Assembly: GCA_946800325.1 (NCBI GenBank)
Contig: CAMPEJ010000002.1
Coordinates: forward strand, 806,001-870,000
Origin: Luzula sylvatica
Lineage: Eukaryota > Streptophyta > Magnoliopsida > Poales > Juncaceae
Length of the DNA: 64,000 nt
Direction of reading: 5' to 3'
This document shows, piece after piece, positions 37,901 through 52,200 of the stretch. The notes beneath the pieces were generated by a model that worked only from the letters and a program-made list of their open reading frames with translations, was not told the DNA's origin and did no database searches. The position numbers were made by a program, and so were the translations under genes. Within the stretch, counting starts at the first letter, position 1. Every line of letters begins with the position of its first letter.

Positions 37901-40900
37901 ATTATCTCAAAATACGTTATTTGAACTCCCCAAAGCATAAACAGATTGTTTTGAATCGAAAAACAAACTTTCTTAGTGTTTGTAAATTTTGGTGAAATGT
38001 TATGTGGTAAAAGAAACGATTCTAATGATCTCAAAATACATTATTTGAACTCCCCAAAGCATAAACAGATTGTTTTGAATCGAAAAACAAACTTTCTTAG
38101 TGTTTGTAAATTTTGGTGAAATTTTATGTGGTAAAAGATACGATTCAAATGATCTCAAAATACGTTATTTGAACTCCCCAAAGCATAAACAGATTGTTTT
38201 GAATCGAAAAACAAACTTTCTTAGTGTTGGTAAATTTTGGTGAAATGTTATGTGGTAAAAGATACGATTCAAATGATCTCAAAATACGTTATTTGAACTC
38301 CCCAAAGCATAAACATATTGTTTTGAATCGAAAAACAAACTTTCTTAGTGTTTCTAAATTTTGGTGAAATGTTATGTGGTAAAAGATACGATTCAAATGA
38401 TCTGAAAATACGTTATTTGAACTCCCCAAAGCATAAACAGATTGTTTTGAATCGAAAAACAAACTGTCTTAGTGTTTGTAAATTTTGGTGAAATGTTATC
38501 TGGAAAAAGATACGATTCAAATGATCTCAAAATACGTTATTTGAACTCCCCAAAGCATAAACAAATTGTTTTGAATCGAAAAACAAACTTTCTTAGTGTT
38601 TGTAAATTTTGGTGAAATGTTATGTCGTAAAAGATACGATTCAAATGATCTCAAAATACGTTATTTGAACTCCCCAAAGCATAAACAGATTGTTTTGAAT
38701 AGAAAAACAAACTTTCTTAGTGTTTGTAAATTTTGGTGAAATGTTATGTGGCAAAAGATACGATTCAAATGATCTCAAAATACGTTATTTGAACTCCCCA
38801 AAGCATAAACAGATTGTTTTGAATCGAAAAACAAACTTTCTTAGTGTTTGTAAATTTTGGTGAAATGTTATGTCGTAAAAGATACGATTCAAATGATCTC
38901 AAAATACGTTATTTGAACTCCCCAAAGCATAAACAGATTGTTTTGAATAGAAAAACAAACTTTCTTAGTGTTTGTAAATTTTGGCGAAATGTTATGTGGC
39001 AAAAGATACGATTCAAATGATCTCAAAATACGTTATTTGAACTCCCCAAAGCATAAACAAATTGTTTTGAATCGAAAAACAAACTTTCTTAGTGTTTGTA
39101 AATTTTGGTGAAATGTTATGTGGTAAAAGATACGATTCAAATGATCTCAAAATACGTTATTTGAACTCCCCAAAGCATAAACAGATTGTTTTGAATCGAA
39201 AAACAAACTTTCTTAGTGTTTGTAAATTTTGGTGAAATGTTATGTGGTAAAAGATACGATTCAAATGATCTCAAAATACGTTATTTGAACTCCCCAAAGC
39301 ATAAACAGATTGTTTTGAATCGAAAAACAAACTTTCTTAGTGTTTGTAAATTTTGGTGAAATGTTATGTGGTACAAGATACGATTCAAATGATCTCAAAA
39401 TACGTTATTTGAACTCCCCAAAGCATAAACAAATTGTTTTGAATCGAAAAACAAACTTTCTTAGTGTTTGTAAATTTTGGTAAAATGTTATATGGTAAAA
39501 GATACGATTCAAATGATCTCAAAATACGTTATTTGAACTACCCAAATCATAAACAGATTGTTTTGAATCGAAAAACAATCTTTCTTAGTGTTTGTAAATT
39601 TTGGTGAAATGTTATGTGGTAAAAGATACGATTCAAATGATCTCAAAATACGTTATTTGAACTCCCCAAAGCATAAACAGATTGTTTTGAATCGAAAAAC
39701 AAACTTTCTTAGTGTTTACAATTTTGGTGAAATGTTATGTAGTAAAAGATACGATTCAAATGATCTCAAAATACGTTATTTTAACTCCCCAAAGCATAAA
39801 CAGATTGTTTTTAATCGAAAAACAAACTTTCTTAGTGTTTGTAAATTTTGGTGAAATGTTATGTGGTAAAAGATACGATTCAAATGATCTCAAAATACGT
39901 TATTTGAACTCCCCAAAGCATAAACAGATTGTTTTGAATCGAAAAACAAACTTTCTTAGTGTTTGTAAATTTTGGTGAAATGTTATGTGGTAAAAGATAC
40001 GATTCAAATGATCTCAAAATACGTTATTTGAACTCCCCAAAGCATAAACAGATTGTTTTGAATCGAAAAACAAACTTTCTTAGTGTTTGTAAATTTTGGT
40101 GAAATGTTATGTGGTACAAGATACGATTCAAATGATCTCAAAATACGTTATTTGAACTCCCCAAAGCATAAACAAATTGTTTTGAATCGAAAAACAAACT
40201 TTCTTAGTGTTTGTAAATTTTGGTAAAATGTTATATGGTAAAAGATACGATTCAAATGATCTCAAAATACGTTATTTGAACTACCCAAATCATAAACAGA
40301 TTGTTTTGAATCGAAAAACAATCTTTCTTAGTGTTTGTAAATTTTGGTGAAATGTTATGTGGTAAAAGATACGATTCAAATGATCTCAAAATACGTTATT
40401 TGAACTCCCCAAAGCATAAACAGATTGTTTTGAATCGAAAAACAAACTTTCTTAGTGTTTACAATTTTGGTGAAATGTTATGTAGTAAAAGATACGATTC
40501 AAATGATCTCAAAATACGTTATTTTAACTCCCCAAAGCATAAACAGATTGTTTTTAATCGAAAAACAAACTTTCTTAGTGTTTGTAAATTTTGGTGAAAT
40601 GTTATGTCGTAAAAGATACGATTCAAATGATCTCAAAATACGTTATTTGAACTCCCCAAAGCATAAACAGATTGTTTTGAATCGAAAAACAAACTGTCTT
40701 AGTGTTTGTAAATTTTGGTGAAATGTTATATGGAAAAAGATACGATTCAAATGATCTCAAAATACGTTATTTGAACTCCCCAAAGCATAAACAAATTGTT
40801 TTGAATCGAAAAACAAACTTTCTTAGTGTTTGTAAATTTTGGTGAAATGTTATGTGGTAAAAGATACGATTCAAATGATCTCAAAATACGTTATTTGAAC

Positions 40901-43900
40901 TCCCCAAAGCATAAACAGATTGTTTTGAATCGAAAAACAAACTTTCGTAGTGTTTGTAAATTTTGGTGAAATGTTATGTGGTACAAGATACGATTCAAAT
41001 GATCTCAAAATACGTTATTTGAACTCCCCAAAGCATAAACAGATTGTTTTGAATCGAAAAACAAACTTTCTTAGTGTTTGTAAATTTTGGTGAAATGTTA
41101 TGTGGTAAAAGATACGATTCAAATGATCTCAAAATACATTATTTGAACTCCCCAAAGCATAAACAAATTGTTTTGGATCGAAAAACAAACTTTCTTAGTG
41201 TTTGTAAATTTTGGTGAAATGTTATGTAGTAAAAGATACGATTCAAATGATCTCAAAATACGTTATTTGAACTCCCCAAAGCATAAACAGATTGTTTTGA
41301 ATCGAAAAACAAGCTTTCTTAGTGTTTGTAAATTTGTGTGAAATGTTATGTGGTAAAAGATACGATTCAAATGATCTCAAAATACGTTATTTGAACTCCC
41401 CAAAGCATAAACAGATTGTTTTGAATCGAAAAACAAACTTTCTTAGTGTTTGTAAATTTTGGTGAAATGTTATGTGGTAAAAGATACGATTCAAATGATC
41501 TCAAAATACGTTATTTGAACTCCCCAAAGCATAAACAGATTGTTTTGAATCGAAAAACAAACTTTCTTAGTGTTTGTAAATTTTGGTGAAATGTTATGTG
41601 GTAAAAGATACGATTCGAATAATCTAAAAATATGTTATTTGAACTCCCCAAAGCATAAACAAATTGTTTTGAATCGAAAAACAAACTTTCGTAATGTTTG
41701 TAAATTTTGGTGAAATGTTATGTAGTAAAAGATACGATTCCAATGATCTCAAAATACGTTATTTGAACTCCCCAAAGCATAAACAAATTGTTTTGAATCG
41801 AAAAACAAACTTTCTTAGTGTTTGTAAATTTTGGTAAAATGTTATGTGGTAAAAGATACGATTCAAATGATCTCAAAATACGTTATTTGAACTACCCAAA
41901 GCATAAACAGATTGTTTTGAATCGAAAAACCAACTTTCTTAGTGTTTGTAAATTTTGGTGAAATGTTATGTGGTAAAAGATACGATTCGAATGATCTCAA
42001 AATACGTTATTTGAACTCCCCAAAGCATAAACAGATTGTTTTGAATCGAAAAACAAACTTTCTTAGTGTTTAAAATTTTGGTGAAATGTTATGTAGTAAA
42101 AGATACGATTCAAATGATCTCAAAATACGTTATTTGAACTCCTCAAAGCATAAACAGATTGTTTTGAATCGAAAAACAAACTTTCTTACTGTTTGTAAAT
42201 TTTGGTGAAATGTTATGTGGTAAAAGATACGATTCAAATGATCTAAAAATATGTTATTTGAACTCCCCAAAGCATAAACAAATTGTTTTGAATCGAAAAA
42301 CAAACTTACTTAGTGTTTGTAAATTTTGGTGAAATGTTATGTAGTAAAAAATACGATTCAAATGATCTCAAAATACGTTATTTGAACTCCCCAAAGCATA
42401 AACAGATTGTTTTAAATCGAAAAACAAACTTTCTTAGTGTTTGTAAATTTGGGTGAAATGTTATGTGGTAAAAGATACGATTCAAATGATCTCAAAATAC
42501 ATTATTTGAACTCCCCAAAGCATAAACAAATTGTTTTGAATCGAAAAACAAACTTTCTTAGTGTTTGTAAATTTTGGTAAAATGTTATGTGGTAAAATAT
42601 ACGATTCAAATGATCTCAAAATACGTTATTTGAGATCCCCAAAGCATAAACAGATTGTTTTGAATCGAAAAACAAACTTTCTTAGTGTTTGTAAATTTTG
42701 GTGAAATATTATGTGGTAAAAGATACGATTCAAATGATCTCAAAATAAGTTATTTTAACTCCCCAAAGCATAAACAGATTGTTTTGAATCGAAAAACAAA
42801 CTTTCGTAGTGTTTGTAAATTTTGGTGAAATGTTATGTGGTACAAGATACGATTCAAATGATCTCAAAATACGTTATTTGAACTCCCCAAAGCATAAACA
42901 AATTGTTTTGAATCGAAAAACAAACTTTCTTAGTGTTTGTAAATTTTGGTAAAATGTTATGTGGCAAAAGATACGATTCAAATGATCTCGAAATACGTTA
43001 TTTGAACTCCCCAAAGCATAAACAGATTGTTTTGAATCGAAAAACAAACTTTCTTAGTGTTTGTAAATTTGGGTGAAATGTTATGTGGTAAAAGATACGA
43101 TTCAAATGATCTCAAAATACGTTATTTGAACTCCCCAAAGCATAAACAGATTGTTTTGAATCGAAAAACAAACTTTCTTAGTGTTTGTAAATTTTGGTGA
43201 AATGTTATGTGGTAAAAGATACGATTCAAATGATCTCAAAATACGTTATTTGAACTCCCCAAAGCATAAACAGATTGTTTTGAATCGAAAAACAAACTTT
43301 CTTAGTGTTTAAAATTTTGGTGAAATGTTATGTAGTAAAAGGTACGATTCAATTGATCTCAAAATACGTTATTTGAACTCCCCAAAGCATAAACAGATTG
43401 TTTTGAATCGAAAAACAAACTTTCTTACTGTTTGTAAATTTTGGTGAAATGTTATGTGGTACAAGATACGATTCAAATGAAGTCAAAATACGTTATTTGA
43501 ACTCCCCAAAGCATAAACCGATTGTTTTGAATCGAAAAACAAACTTTCTTAGTGTTTGTAAATTTCGGTGAAATGTTATGTGGTAAAAGATACGATTCGA
43601 ATGATCTCAAAATACGTTATTTGAACTCCCCAAAGCATAAACAGATTGTTTTGAATCGAAAAACAAACTTTCTTAGTGTTTGTAAATTTTGGTGAAATGT
43701 TATCTGGAAAAATATACGATTCAAATTATCTCAAAATACGTTATTTGAACTCCCCAAAGCATAAACAGATTGTTTTGAATCGAAAAACAAACTTTCTTAG
43801 TGTTTGTAAATTTTGGTGAAATGTTATGTGGTAAAAGAAACGATTCTAATGATCTCAAAATACGTTATTTGAACTCCCCAAAGCATAAACAGATTGTTTT

Positions 43901-46234
43901 GAATCGAAAAACAAACTTTCTTAGTGTTTGTAAATTTTGGTAAAATGTTATGTGGTAAAAGATACGATTCAAATGATCTCAAAATACGTTATTTGAACTC
44001 CCCAAAGCATAAACAGATTGTTTTGAATCGAAAAACAAACTTTCTTAGTGTTTGTAAATTTTGGTGAAATGTTATGTGGTAAAAGATACGATTCAAATGA
44101 TCTCAAAATACGTTATTTGAACTCCCCAAAGCATAAACAGATTGTTTTGAATCGAAAAACAAACTTTCTTAGTGTTTAAAATTTTGGTGAAATGTTATGT
44201 AGTAAAAGGTACGATTCAATTGATCTCAAAATACGTTATTTGAACTCCCCAAAGCATAAACAGATTGTTTTGAATCGAAAAACAAACTTTCTTACTGTTT
44301 GTAAATTTTGGTGAAATGTTATGTGGTAAAAGATACGATTCGAATGATCTCAAAATACGTTATTTGAACTCCCCAAAGCATAAACAGATTGTTTTGAATC
44401 GAAAAACAAACTTTCGTAGTGTTTGTAAATTTTGGTGAAATCTTATGTGGTAAAAGATACGATTCAAATGATGTCAAAATACGTTATTTGAACTCCCCAA
44501 AGCATAAACAAATTGTTTTGAATCGAAAAACAAACTTTCTTAGTGTTTGTAAATTTGGGTGATATGTTATGTGGTAAAAGATACGATTCAAATGATCTCA
44601 AAATACGTTATTTGAACTCCCCAAAGCATAAACAAATTGTTTTGAATCGAAAAACAAACTTTCTTAGTGTTTGTAAATTTTGGTGAAATGTTATGTGGTA
44701 AAAGATACGATTCGAATGATCTAAAAATAGGTTATTTGAACTCCCCAAAGCATAAACAAATTGTTTTGAATCGAAAAACAAACTTTCGTAGTGTTTGTAA
44801 ATTTTGGTGAAATGTTATGTAGTAAAAGATACGATTCCAATGATCTCAAAATACGTTATTTGAACTCCCCAAAGCATAAACAAATTGTTTTGAATCGAAA
44901 AACAAACTTTCTTAGTGTTAGTAAATTTTGGTAAAATGTTATGTGGTAAAAGATACGATTCAAATGATCTCAAAATACGTTATTTGAACTCCCCAAAGCA
45001 TAAACAGATTGTTTTGAATCGAAAAACAAACTTTCTTAGTGTTTGTAAATTTTGGTGAAATGTTATCTGGAAAAATATACGATTCAAATTATCTCAAAAT
45101 ACGTTATTTGAACTCCCCAAAGCATAAACAGATTGTTTTGAATCGAAAAACAAACTTTCGTAGTGTTTGTAAATTTTGGTGAAATGTTATGTGGTAAAAG
45201 ATACGATTCAAATGATCTCAAAATACGTTATTTGAACTCCCCAAAGCATAAACAGATTGTTTTGAATCGAAAAACAAACTTTCTTAGTGTTTGTAAATTT
45301 TGGTGAAATGTTATCTGGAAAAATATACGATTCAAATTATCTCAAAATACGTTATTTGAACTCCCCAAAGCATAAACAGATTGTTTTGAATCGAAAAACA
45401 AACTTTCTTAGTGTTTGTAAATTTTGGTGAAATGTTATGTGGTAAAAGAAACGATTCTAATGATCTCAAAATACGTTATTTGAACTCCCCAAAGCATAAA
45501 CAGATTGTTTTGAATCGAAAAACAAACTTTCTTAGTGTTTGTAAATTTTGGTGAAATGTTATGTGGTAAAAGATACGATTCAAATGATCTCAAAATACGT
45601 TATTTGAACTCCCCAAAGCATAAACAGATTGTTTTGAATCGAAAAACAAACTTTCTTAGTGTTTAAAATTTTGGTGAAATGTTATGTAGTAAAAGATACG
45701 ATTCAAATGATCTCAAAATACGTTATTTGAACTCCCCAAAGCATAAACAGATTGTTTTGAATCGAAAAACAAACTTTCTTACTGTTTGTAAATTTTGGTG
45801 AAATGTTATGTGGTAAAAGATATGATTCGAATGATCTAAAAATATGTTATTTGAACTCCCCAAAGCATAAACAAATTGTTTTGAATCGAAAAACAAACTT
45901 TCTTATTGTTTGTAAATTTTGGTGAAATGTTATGTAGTAAAAGATACGATTCAAATGATCTCAAAATACGTTATTTGAACTCCCCAAAGCATAAACAGAT
46001 TGTTTTGAATCGAAAAACAAACTTTCTTAGTGTTTGTAAATTTGGGTGAAATGTTATGTGGTAAAAGATACGATTCAAATGATCTCAAAATACATTATTT
46101 GAACTCCCCAAAGCATAAACAAATTGTTTTGAATCGAAAAACAAACTTTCTTAGTGTTTGTAAATTTTGGTAAAATGTTATGTGGTAAAATATACGATTC
46201 AAATGATCTCAAAATACGTTATTTGAACTCCCCA
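31985..46234 (+). repeat. 14.25-kb block (115 monomers), copy 1
   Basis: First of two tandem copies at an exact initial offset of 14,250 bp. Matching rare markers are TTTAAAATTTT at 32281/46531, GCATCGAGAAAC at 32748/46998, GTTTCGAATCG at 32991/47241, GCATATACAG at 33721/47971, TGTTGTGTGG at 33909/48159, AATGTAGTGTGG at 34527/48777, TTTCAAATTTT at 34758/49008 and TTCTTAGTGATTAAAATTTT at 37351/51601. Copy 1 has one monomer near 38270-38400 (with CATATTG and GTTTCTAAAT) that copy 2 lacks. It also has a 743-bp tandem duplication at 39.1-40.6 kb that copy 2 lacks. After these the offset falls to 14,126 and then 13,383. The last 650 bp (about 45.6-46.2 kb) match 29.5-30.2 kb at offset 16,118. Confidence 0.88.
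39110..40597 (+). repeat. 743-bp (6-monomer) tandem duplication private to copy 1
   Basis: GTGGTACAAG, TTATATGGTAAAAG, CCCAAATCATAAAC, AACAATCTTTC, GTTTACAATTTT, ACGTTATTTTAACTCC and GTTTTTAATCG occur in this order twice, 743 bp apart (for example CCCAAATCAT at 39541 and 40284). The copies at 53.7 kb and 61.0 kb have the series only once, so this duplication arose after the 14.25-kb block was copied. Confidence 0.87.
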
Positions 46235-49200
46235 AAGCATAAACAGATTGTTTTGAATCGAAAAACAAACTTTCTTAGTGTTTGTAAATTTTGGTGAAAT
46301 GTTATGTAGTAAAAGATACGATTCAAATGATCTCAAAATACGTTATTTGAACTCCCCAAAGCATAAACAGATTGTTTTGAATCGAAAAACAAACTTTCTT
46401 AGTGTTTGTAAATTTTGGTGAAATGTTATGTGGTAAAAGATACGATTCAAATGATCTCAAAATACGTTATTTGAACTCCCCAAAGCATAAACAGATTGTT
46501 TTGAATCGAAAAACAAACTTTCTTAGTGTTTAAAATTTTGGTGAAATGTTATGTAGTAAAAGATACGATTCAAATGATCTCAAAATACGTTATTTGAACT
46601 CCCCAAAGCATAAACAGATTGTTTTGAATCGAAAAACAAACTTTCTTAGTGTTTGTAAATTTTGGTGAAATGTTATGTCGTAAAAGATACGATTCAAATG
46701 ATCTCAAAATACGTTATTTGAACTCCCCAAAGCATAAACAGATTGTTTTGAATCGAAAAACAAACTGTCTTAGTGTTTGTAAATTTTGGTGAAATGTTAT
46801 GTGGTAAAAGATACGATTCAAATGATCTCAAAATACGTTATTTGAACTCCCCAAAGCATAAACAGATTGTTTTGAATCGAAAAACAAACTTTCTTAGTGT
46901 TTGTAAATTTTGGTGAAATGTTATGTGGTAAAAGATACGATTCAAATGATCTCAAAATACGTTATTTGAACTCCCCAAAGCATAAACAGATTGTTTTGCA
47001 TCGAGAAACAAACTTTCGTAGTGTTTGTAAATTTTGGTGAAATTTTATGTGGTACAAGATACGATTCAAATTATCTCAAAATACGTTATTTGAACTCCCC
47101 AAAGCATAAACAAATTGTTTTGAATCGAAAAACAAACTTTCTTAGTGTTTGTAAATTTTGGTAAAATGTTATGTGGTAAAAGATACGATTCAAATGATCT
47201 CAAAATACGTTATTTGAACTACCCAAAGCATAAACATATTGTTTCGAATCGAAAAACAAACTTTCTTAGTGTTTGTAAATTTTGGTGAAATGTTATGTGG
47301 TAAAAGATACGATTCAAATGATCTCAAAATACGTTATTTGAACTCCCCAAAGCATAAACAGATTGTTTTGAATCGAAAAACAAACTTTCTTAGTGTTTAC
47401 AATTTTGGTGAAATGTTATGTGGTAAAAGATACGATTCAAATGATCTCAAAATACGTTATTTGAACTCCCCAAAGCATAAACAGATTGATTTTAATCGAA
47501 AAACAAACTTTCTTAGTGTTTGTAAATTTTGGTGAAATGTTATGTCGTAAAAGATACGATTCAAATGATCTCAAAATACGTTATTTGAACTCCCCAAAGC
47601 ATAAACAGATTGTTTTGAATCGAAAAACAAACTGTCTTAGTGTTTGTAAATTTTGGTGAAATGTTATATGGAAAAAGATACGATTCAAATGATCTCAAAA
47701 TACGTTATTTGAACTCCCCAAAGCATAAACAAATTGTTTTGAATCGAAAAACAAACTTTCTTAGTGTTTGTAAATTTTGGTGAAATGTTATGTGGTAAAA
47801 GATACGATTCAAATGATCTCAAAATACGTTATTTGAACTCCCCAAAGCATAAACAGATTGTTTTGAATCGAAAAACAATCTTTCGTAGTGTTTGTAAATT
47901 TTGGTGAAATGTTATGTGGTACAAGATACGATTCAAATGATCTCAAAATACGTTATTTGAACTCCCCAAAGCATATACAGATTGTTTTGAATCGAAAAAC
48001 AAACTTTCTTAGTGTTTGTAAATTTTGGTGAAATGTTATGTGGTAAAAGATACGATTCAAATGATCTCAAAATACGTTATTTGAACTCCCCAAAGCATAA
48101 ACAGATTGTTTTGAATCGAAAAACAAACTTTCGTAGTGTTTGTAAATTTTGGTGAAATGTTGTGTGGTACAAGATACGATTCAAATGATCTCAAAATACG
48201 TTATTTGAACTCCCCAAAGCATAAACAAATTGTTTTGAATCGAAAAACAAACTTTCTTAGTGTTTGTAAATTTTGGTAAAATGTTATGTGGTAAAAGATA
48301 CGATTCAAATGATCTCAAAATATGTTATTTGAACTACCCAAAGCATAAACATATTGTTTTGAATAGAAAAACAAACTTTCTTAGTGTTTGTAAATTTTGG
48401 TGAAATGTTATGTGGTAAAAGATACGATTCAAATGATCTCAAAATACGTTATTTGAACTCCCCAAAGCATAAACATATTGTTTTGAATCGAAAAACAAAC
48501 TTTCTTAGTGTTTGTAAATTTTGGTGAAATGTTATGTGGTAAAAGATACGATTCGAATGATCTAAAAATATGTTATTTGAACTCCCCAAAGCATAAACAA
48601 ATTGTTTTGAATCGAAAAACAAACTTTCGTAGTGTTTGTAAATTTTGGTGAAATGTTATGTAGTAAAAGATACGATTCCAATGATCTCAAAATACGTTAT
48701 TTGAACTCCCCAAAGCATAAACAAATTATTTTGAATCGAAAAACAAACTTTCTTAGTGTTTGTAAATTTTGGTAAAATGTAGTGTGGTAAAAGATACGAT
48801 TCAAATGATCTCAAAATACGTTATTTGAACTACCCAAAGCATAAACAGATTGTTTTGAATCGAAAAACAAACTTTCTTAGTGTTTGTAAATTTTGGTGAA
48901 ATGTTATGTGGTAAAAGATACGATTCAAATGATCTCAAAATACGTTATTTGAACTCCCCAAAGCATAAACAGATTGTTTTGAATCGAAAAACAAACTTTC
49001 TTAGTGTTTCAAATTTTGGTGAAATGTTATGTAGTAAAAGATACGATTCAAATGATCTCAAAATACGTTATTTGAACTCTTCAAAGCATAAACAGATTGT
49101 TTTGAATCAAAAAACAAACTTTCTTGCTGTTTGTAAATTTTGGTGAAATGTTATGTGGTAAAAGATACGATTCGAATGATCTAAAAATATGTTATTTGAA

Positions 49201-52200
49201 CTCCCCAAAGCATAAACAAATTGTTTTGAATCGAAAAACAAACTTTCTTAGTGTTTGTAAATTTTGGTGAAATGTTATGTAGTAAAAGATACGATTCAAA
49301 TGATCTCAAAATACGTTATTTGAACTCCCCAAAGCATAAACAGATTGTTTTGAATCGAAAAACAAACTTTCTTAGTGTTTGTAAATTTGGGTGAAATGTT
49401 ATGTGGTAAAAGATACGATTCAAATGATCTCAAAATACATTATTTGAACTCCCCAAAGCATAAACAAATTGTTTTGAATCGATAAACAAACTTTCTTAGT
49501 GTTTCTAAATTTTGGTAAAATGTTATGTGGTAAAATATACGATTCGAATGATCTCAAAATACGTTATTTGAACTCCCCAAAGCATAAACAGATTGTTTTG
49601 AATCGAAAAACAAACTTTCTTAGTGTTTGTAAATTTTGGTGAAATGTTATGTGGTAAAAGAAACGATTCTAATGATCTCAAAATACGTTATTTGAACTCC
49701 CCAAAGCATAAACAAATTGTTTTGAATCGATAAACAAACTTTCTTAGTGTTTGTAAATTTTGGTAAAATGTTATGTGGTAAAATATACGATTCAAATGAT
49801 CTCAAAATACGTTATTTGAACACCCCAAAGCATAAACAGATTGTTTTGAATCGGAAAACAAACTTTCTTAGTGTTTGTAAATTTTGGTGAAATGTTATGT
49901 GGTAAAAGAAACGATTCTAATGATCTCAAAATACGTTATTTGAACTCCCCAAAGCATAAACAAATTGTTTTGAATCGAAAAACAAACTTTCTTAGTGTTT
50001 GTAAATTTTGGTAAAATGTTATGTGGTAAAAGATACGATTCAAATGATATCAAAATACGTTATTTGAACTCCCCAAAGCATAAACAGATTGTTTTGAATC
50101 GAAAAACAAACTTTCTTAGTGTTGGTAAATTTTGGTGAAATGTTATGTGGTAAAAGATACGATTCAAATGATCTCAAAATACGTTATTTGAACTCCCCAA
50201 AGCATAAACAGATTGTTTTGAATCGAAAAACAAACTTTCTTAGTGTTTGTAAATTTTGGTGAAATGTTATGTGGTAAAAGATACGATTCAAATGATCTCA
50301 AAATACGTTATTTGAACTCCCCAAAGCATAAACAGATTGTTTTGAATCGAAAAACAAACTTTCTTAGTGTTTGTAAATTTTTGTGAAATGTTATGTGGTA
50401 AAAGATACGATTCAAATGATCTCAAAATACGTTATTTGAACTCCCCAAAGCATAAACAGATTGTTTTGAATCGAAAAACAAACTTTCTTAGTGTTTGTAA
50501 ATTTTGTTGAAATGTTATGTGGTAAAAGATACGATTCAAATGATCTCAAAATACGTTATTTGAACTCCCCAAAGCATAAACAGATTGTTTTGAATCGAAA
50601 AACAAACTTTCTTAGTGTTTGTAAATTTTGGTGAAATGTTATGTGGCAAAAGATACGATTCAAATGATCTCAAAATACGTTATTTCAACTCCCCAAAGCA
50701 TAAACAGATTGTTTTGAATCGAAAAACAAACTTTCTTAGTGTTTGTAAATTTTGGTGAAATGTTATGTGGTAGAAGATACGATTCAAATGATCTCAAAAT
50801 ACGTTATTTGAACTCCCCAAAGCATAAACAGATTGTTTTGAATCAAAAAACAAACTTTCGTAGTGTGTGTAAATTTTGGTGAAATGTTATGTGGTAAAAG
50901 ATACGATTCAAATGATCTCAAAATATGTTATTTGAACTACCCAAAGCATAAACAGATTGTTTTGAATAGAAAAACAAACTTTCTTAGTGTTTGTAAATTT
51001 TGGTGAAATGTTATATGGTAAAAGATACGATTCAAATGATCTCAAAATACGTTATTTGAACTCCCCAAAGCATAAACAGATTGTTTTGAATCGAAAAACA
51101 AACTTTCTTAGTGTTTGTAAATTTTGGTGAAATGTTATGTGGTAAAAGATACGATTCGAATAATCTAAAAATACGTTATTTGAACTCCCCAAAGCATAAA
51201 CAAATTGTTTTGAATCGAAAAACAAACTTTCTTAGTGTTTGTAAATTTTGGTGAAATGTTATGTAGTAAAAGATACGATTCCAATGATCTCAAAATACGT
51301 TATTTTAACTCCCCAAAGCATAAACAGATTGTTTTGAATCGAAAAACAAACTTTCTTAGTGTTTGTAAATTTTGGTAAAATGTTATGTGGTAAAAGATAC
51401 AATTCAAATGATCTCAAAATACGTTATTTGAACTCCCCAAAGCATAAACAGATTGTTTTGAATCGAAAAACCAACTTTCTTAGTGTTTGTAAATTTTGGT
51501 GAAATGTTATGTGGTAAAAGATACGATTCAAATGATCTCAAAATACGTTATTTGAACTCCCCAAAGCATAAACAGATTGTTTTGAATCGAAAAACAAACT
51601 TTCTTAGTGATTAAAATTTTGGTGAAATGTTATGTAGTAAAAGATACGATTCAAATGATCTCAAAATACGTTATTTGAACTCCCCAAAGCATAAATAGAT
51701 TGTTTTGAATCGAAAAACAAACTTTCGTAGTGTTTGTAAATTTTGGTGAAATGTTATGTGGTAAAAGATACGATTCCAATGATCTAAAAATACATTGTTT
51801 GAACTCCCCAAAGCATAAACAAATTGTTTTGAATCGAAAAACAAACTTTCTTAGTGTTTGTAAATTTTGGTAAAATGTTATGTGGCAAAAGATACGATTC
51901 AAATGATCTCAAAATACGTTATTTGAACTCCCCAAAGCATAAACAGATTGTTTTGAATCGAAAAACAAACTTTCGTAGTGTTTGTAAATTTTGGTGAAAT
52001 GTTATGTGGTAAAAGATACGATTCAAATGATCTCAAAATACGTTATTTGAACTCCCCAAAGCATAAACAGATTGTTTTGAATCGAAAAACAAACTTTCTT
52101 AGTGTTTGTAAATTTTGGTGAAATGTTATCTGGAAAAATATACGATTCAAATTATCTCAAAATACGTTATTTGAACTCCCCAAAGCATAAACAGATTGTT

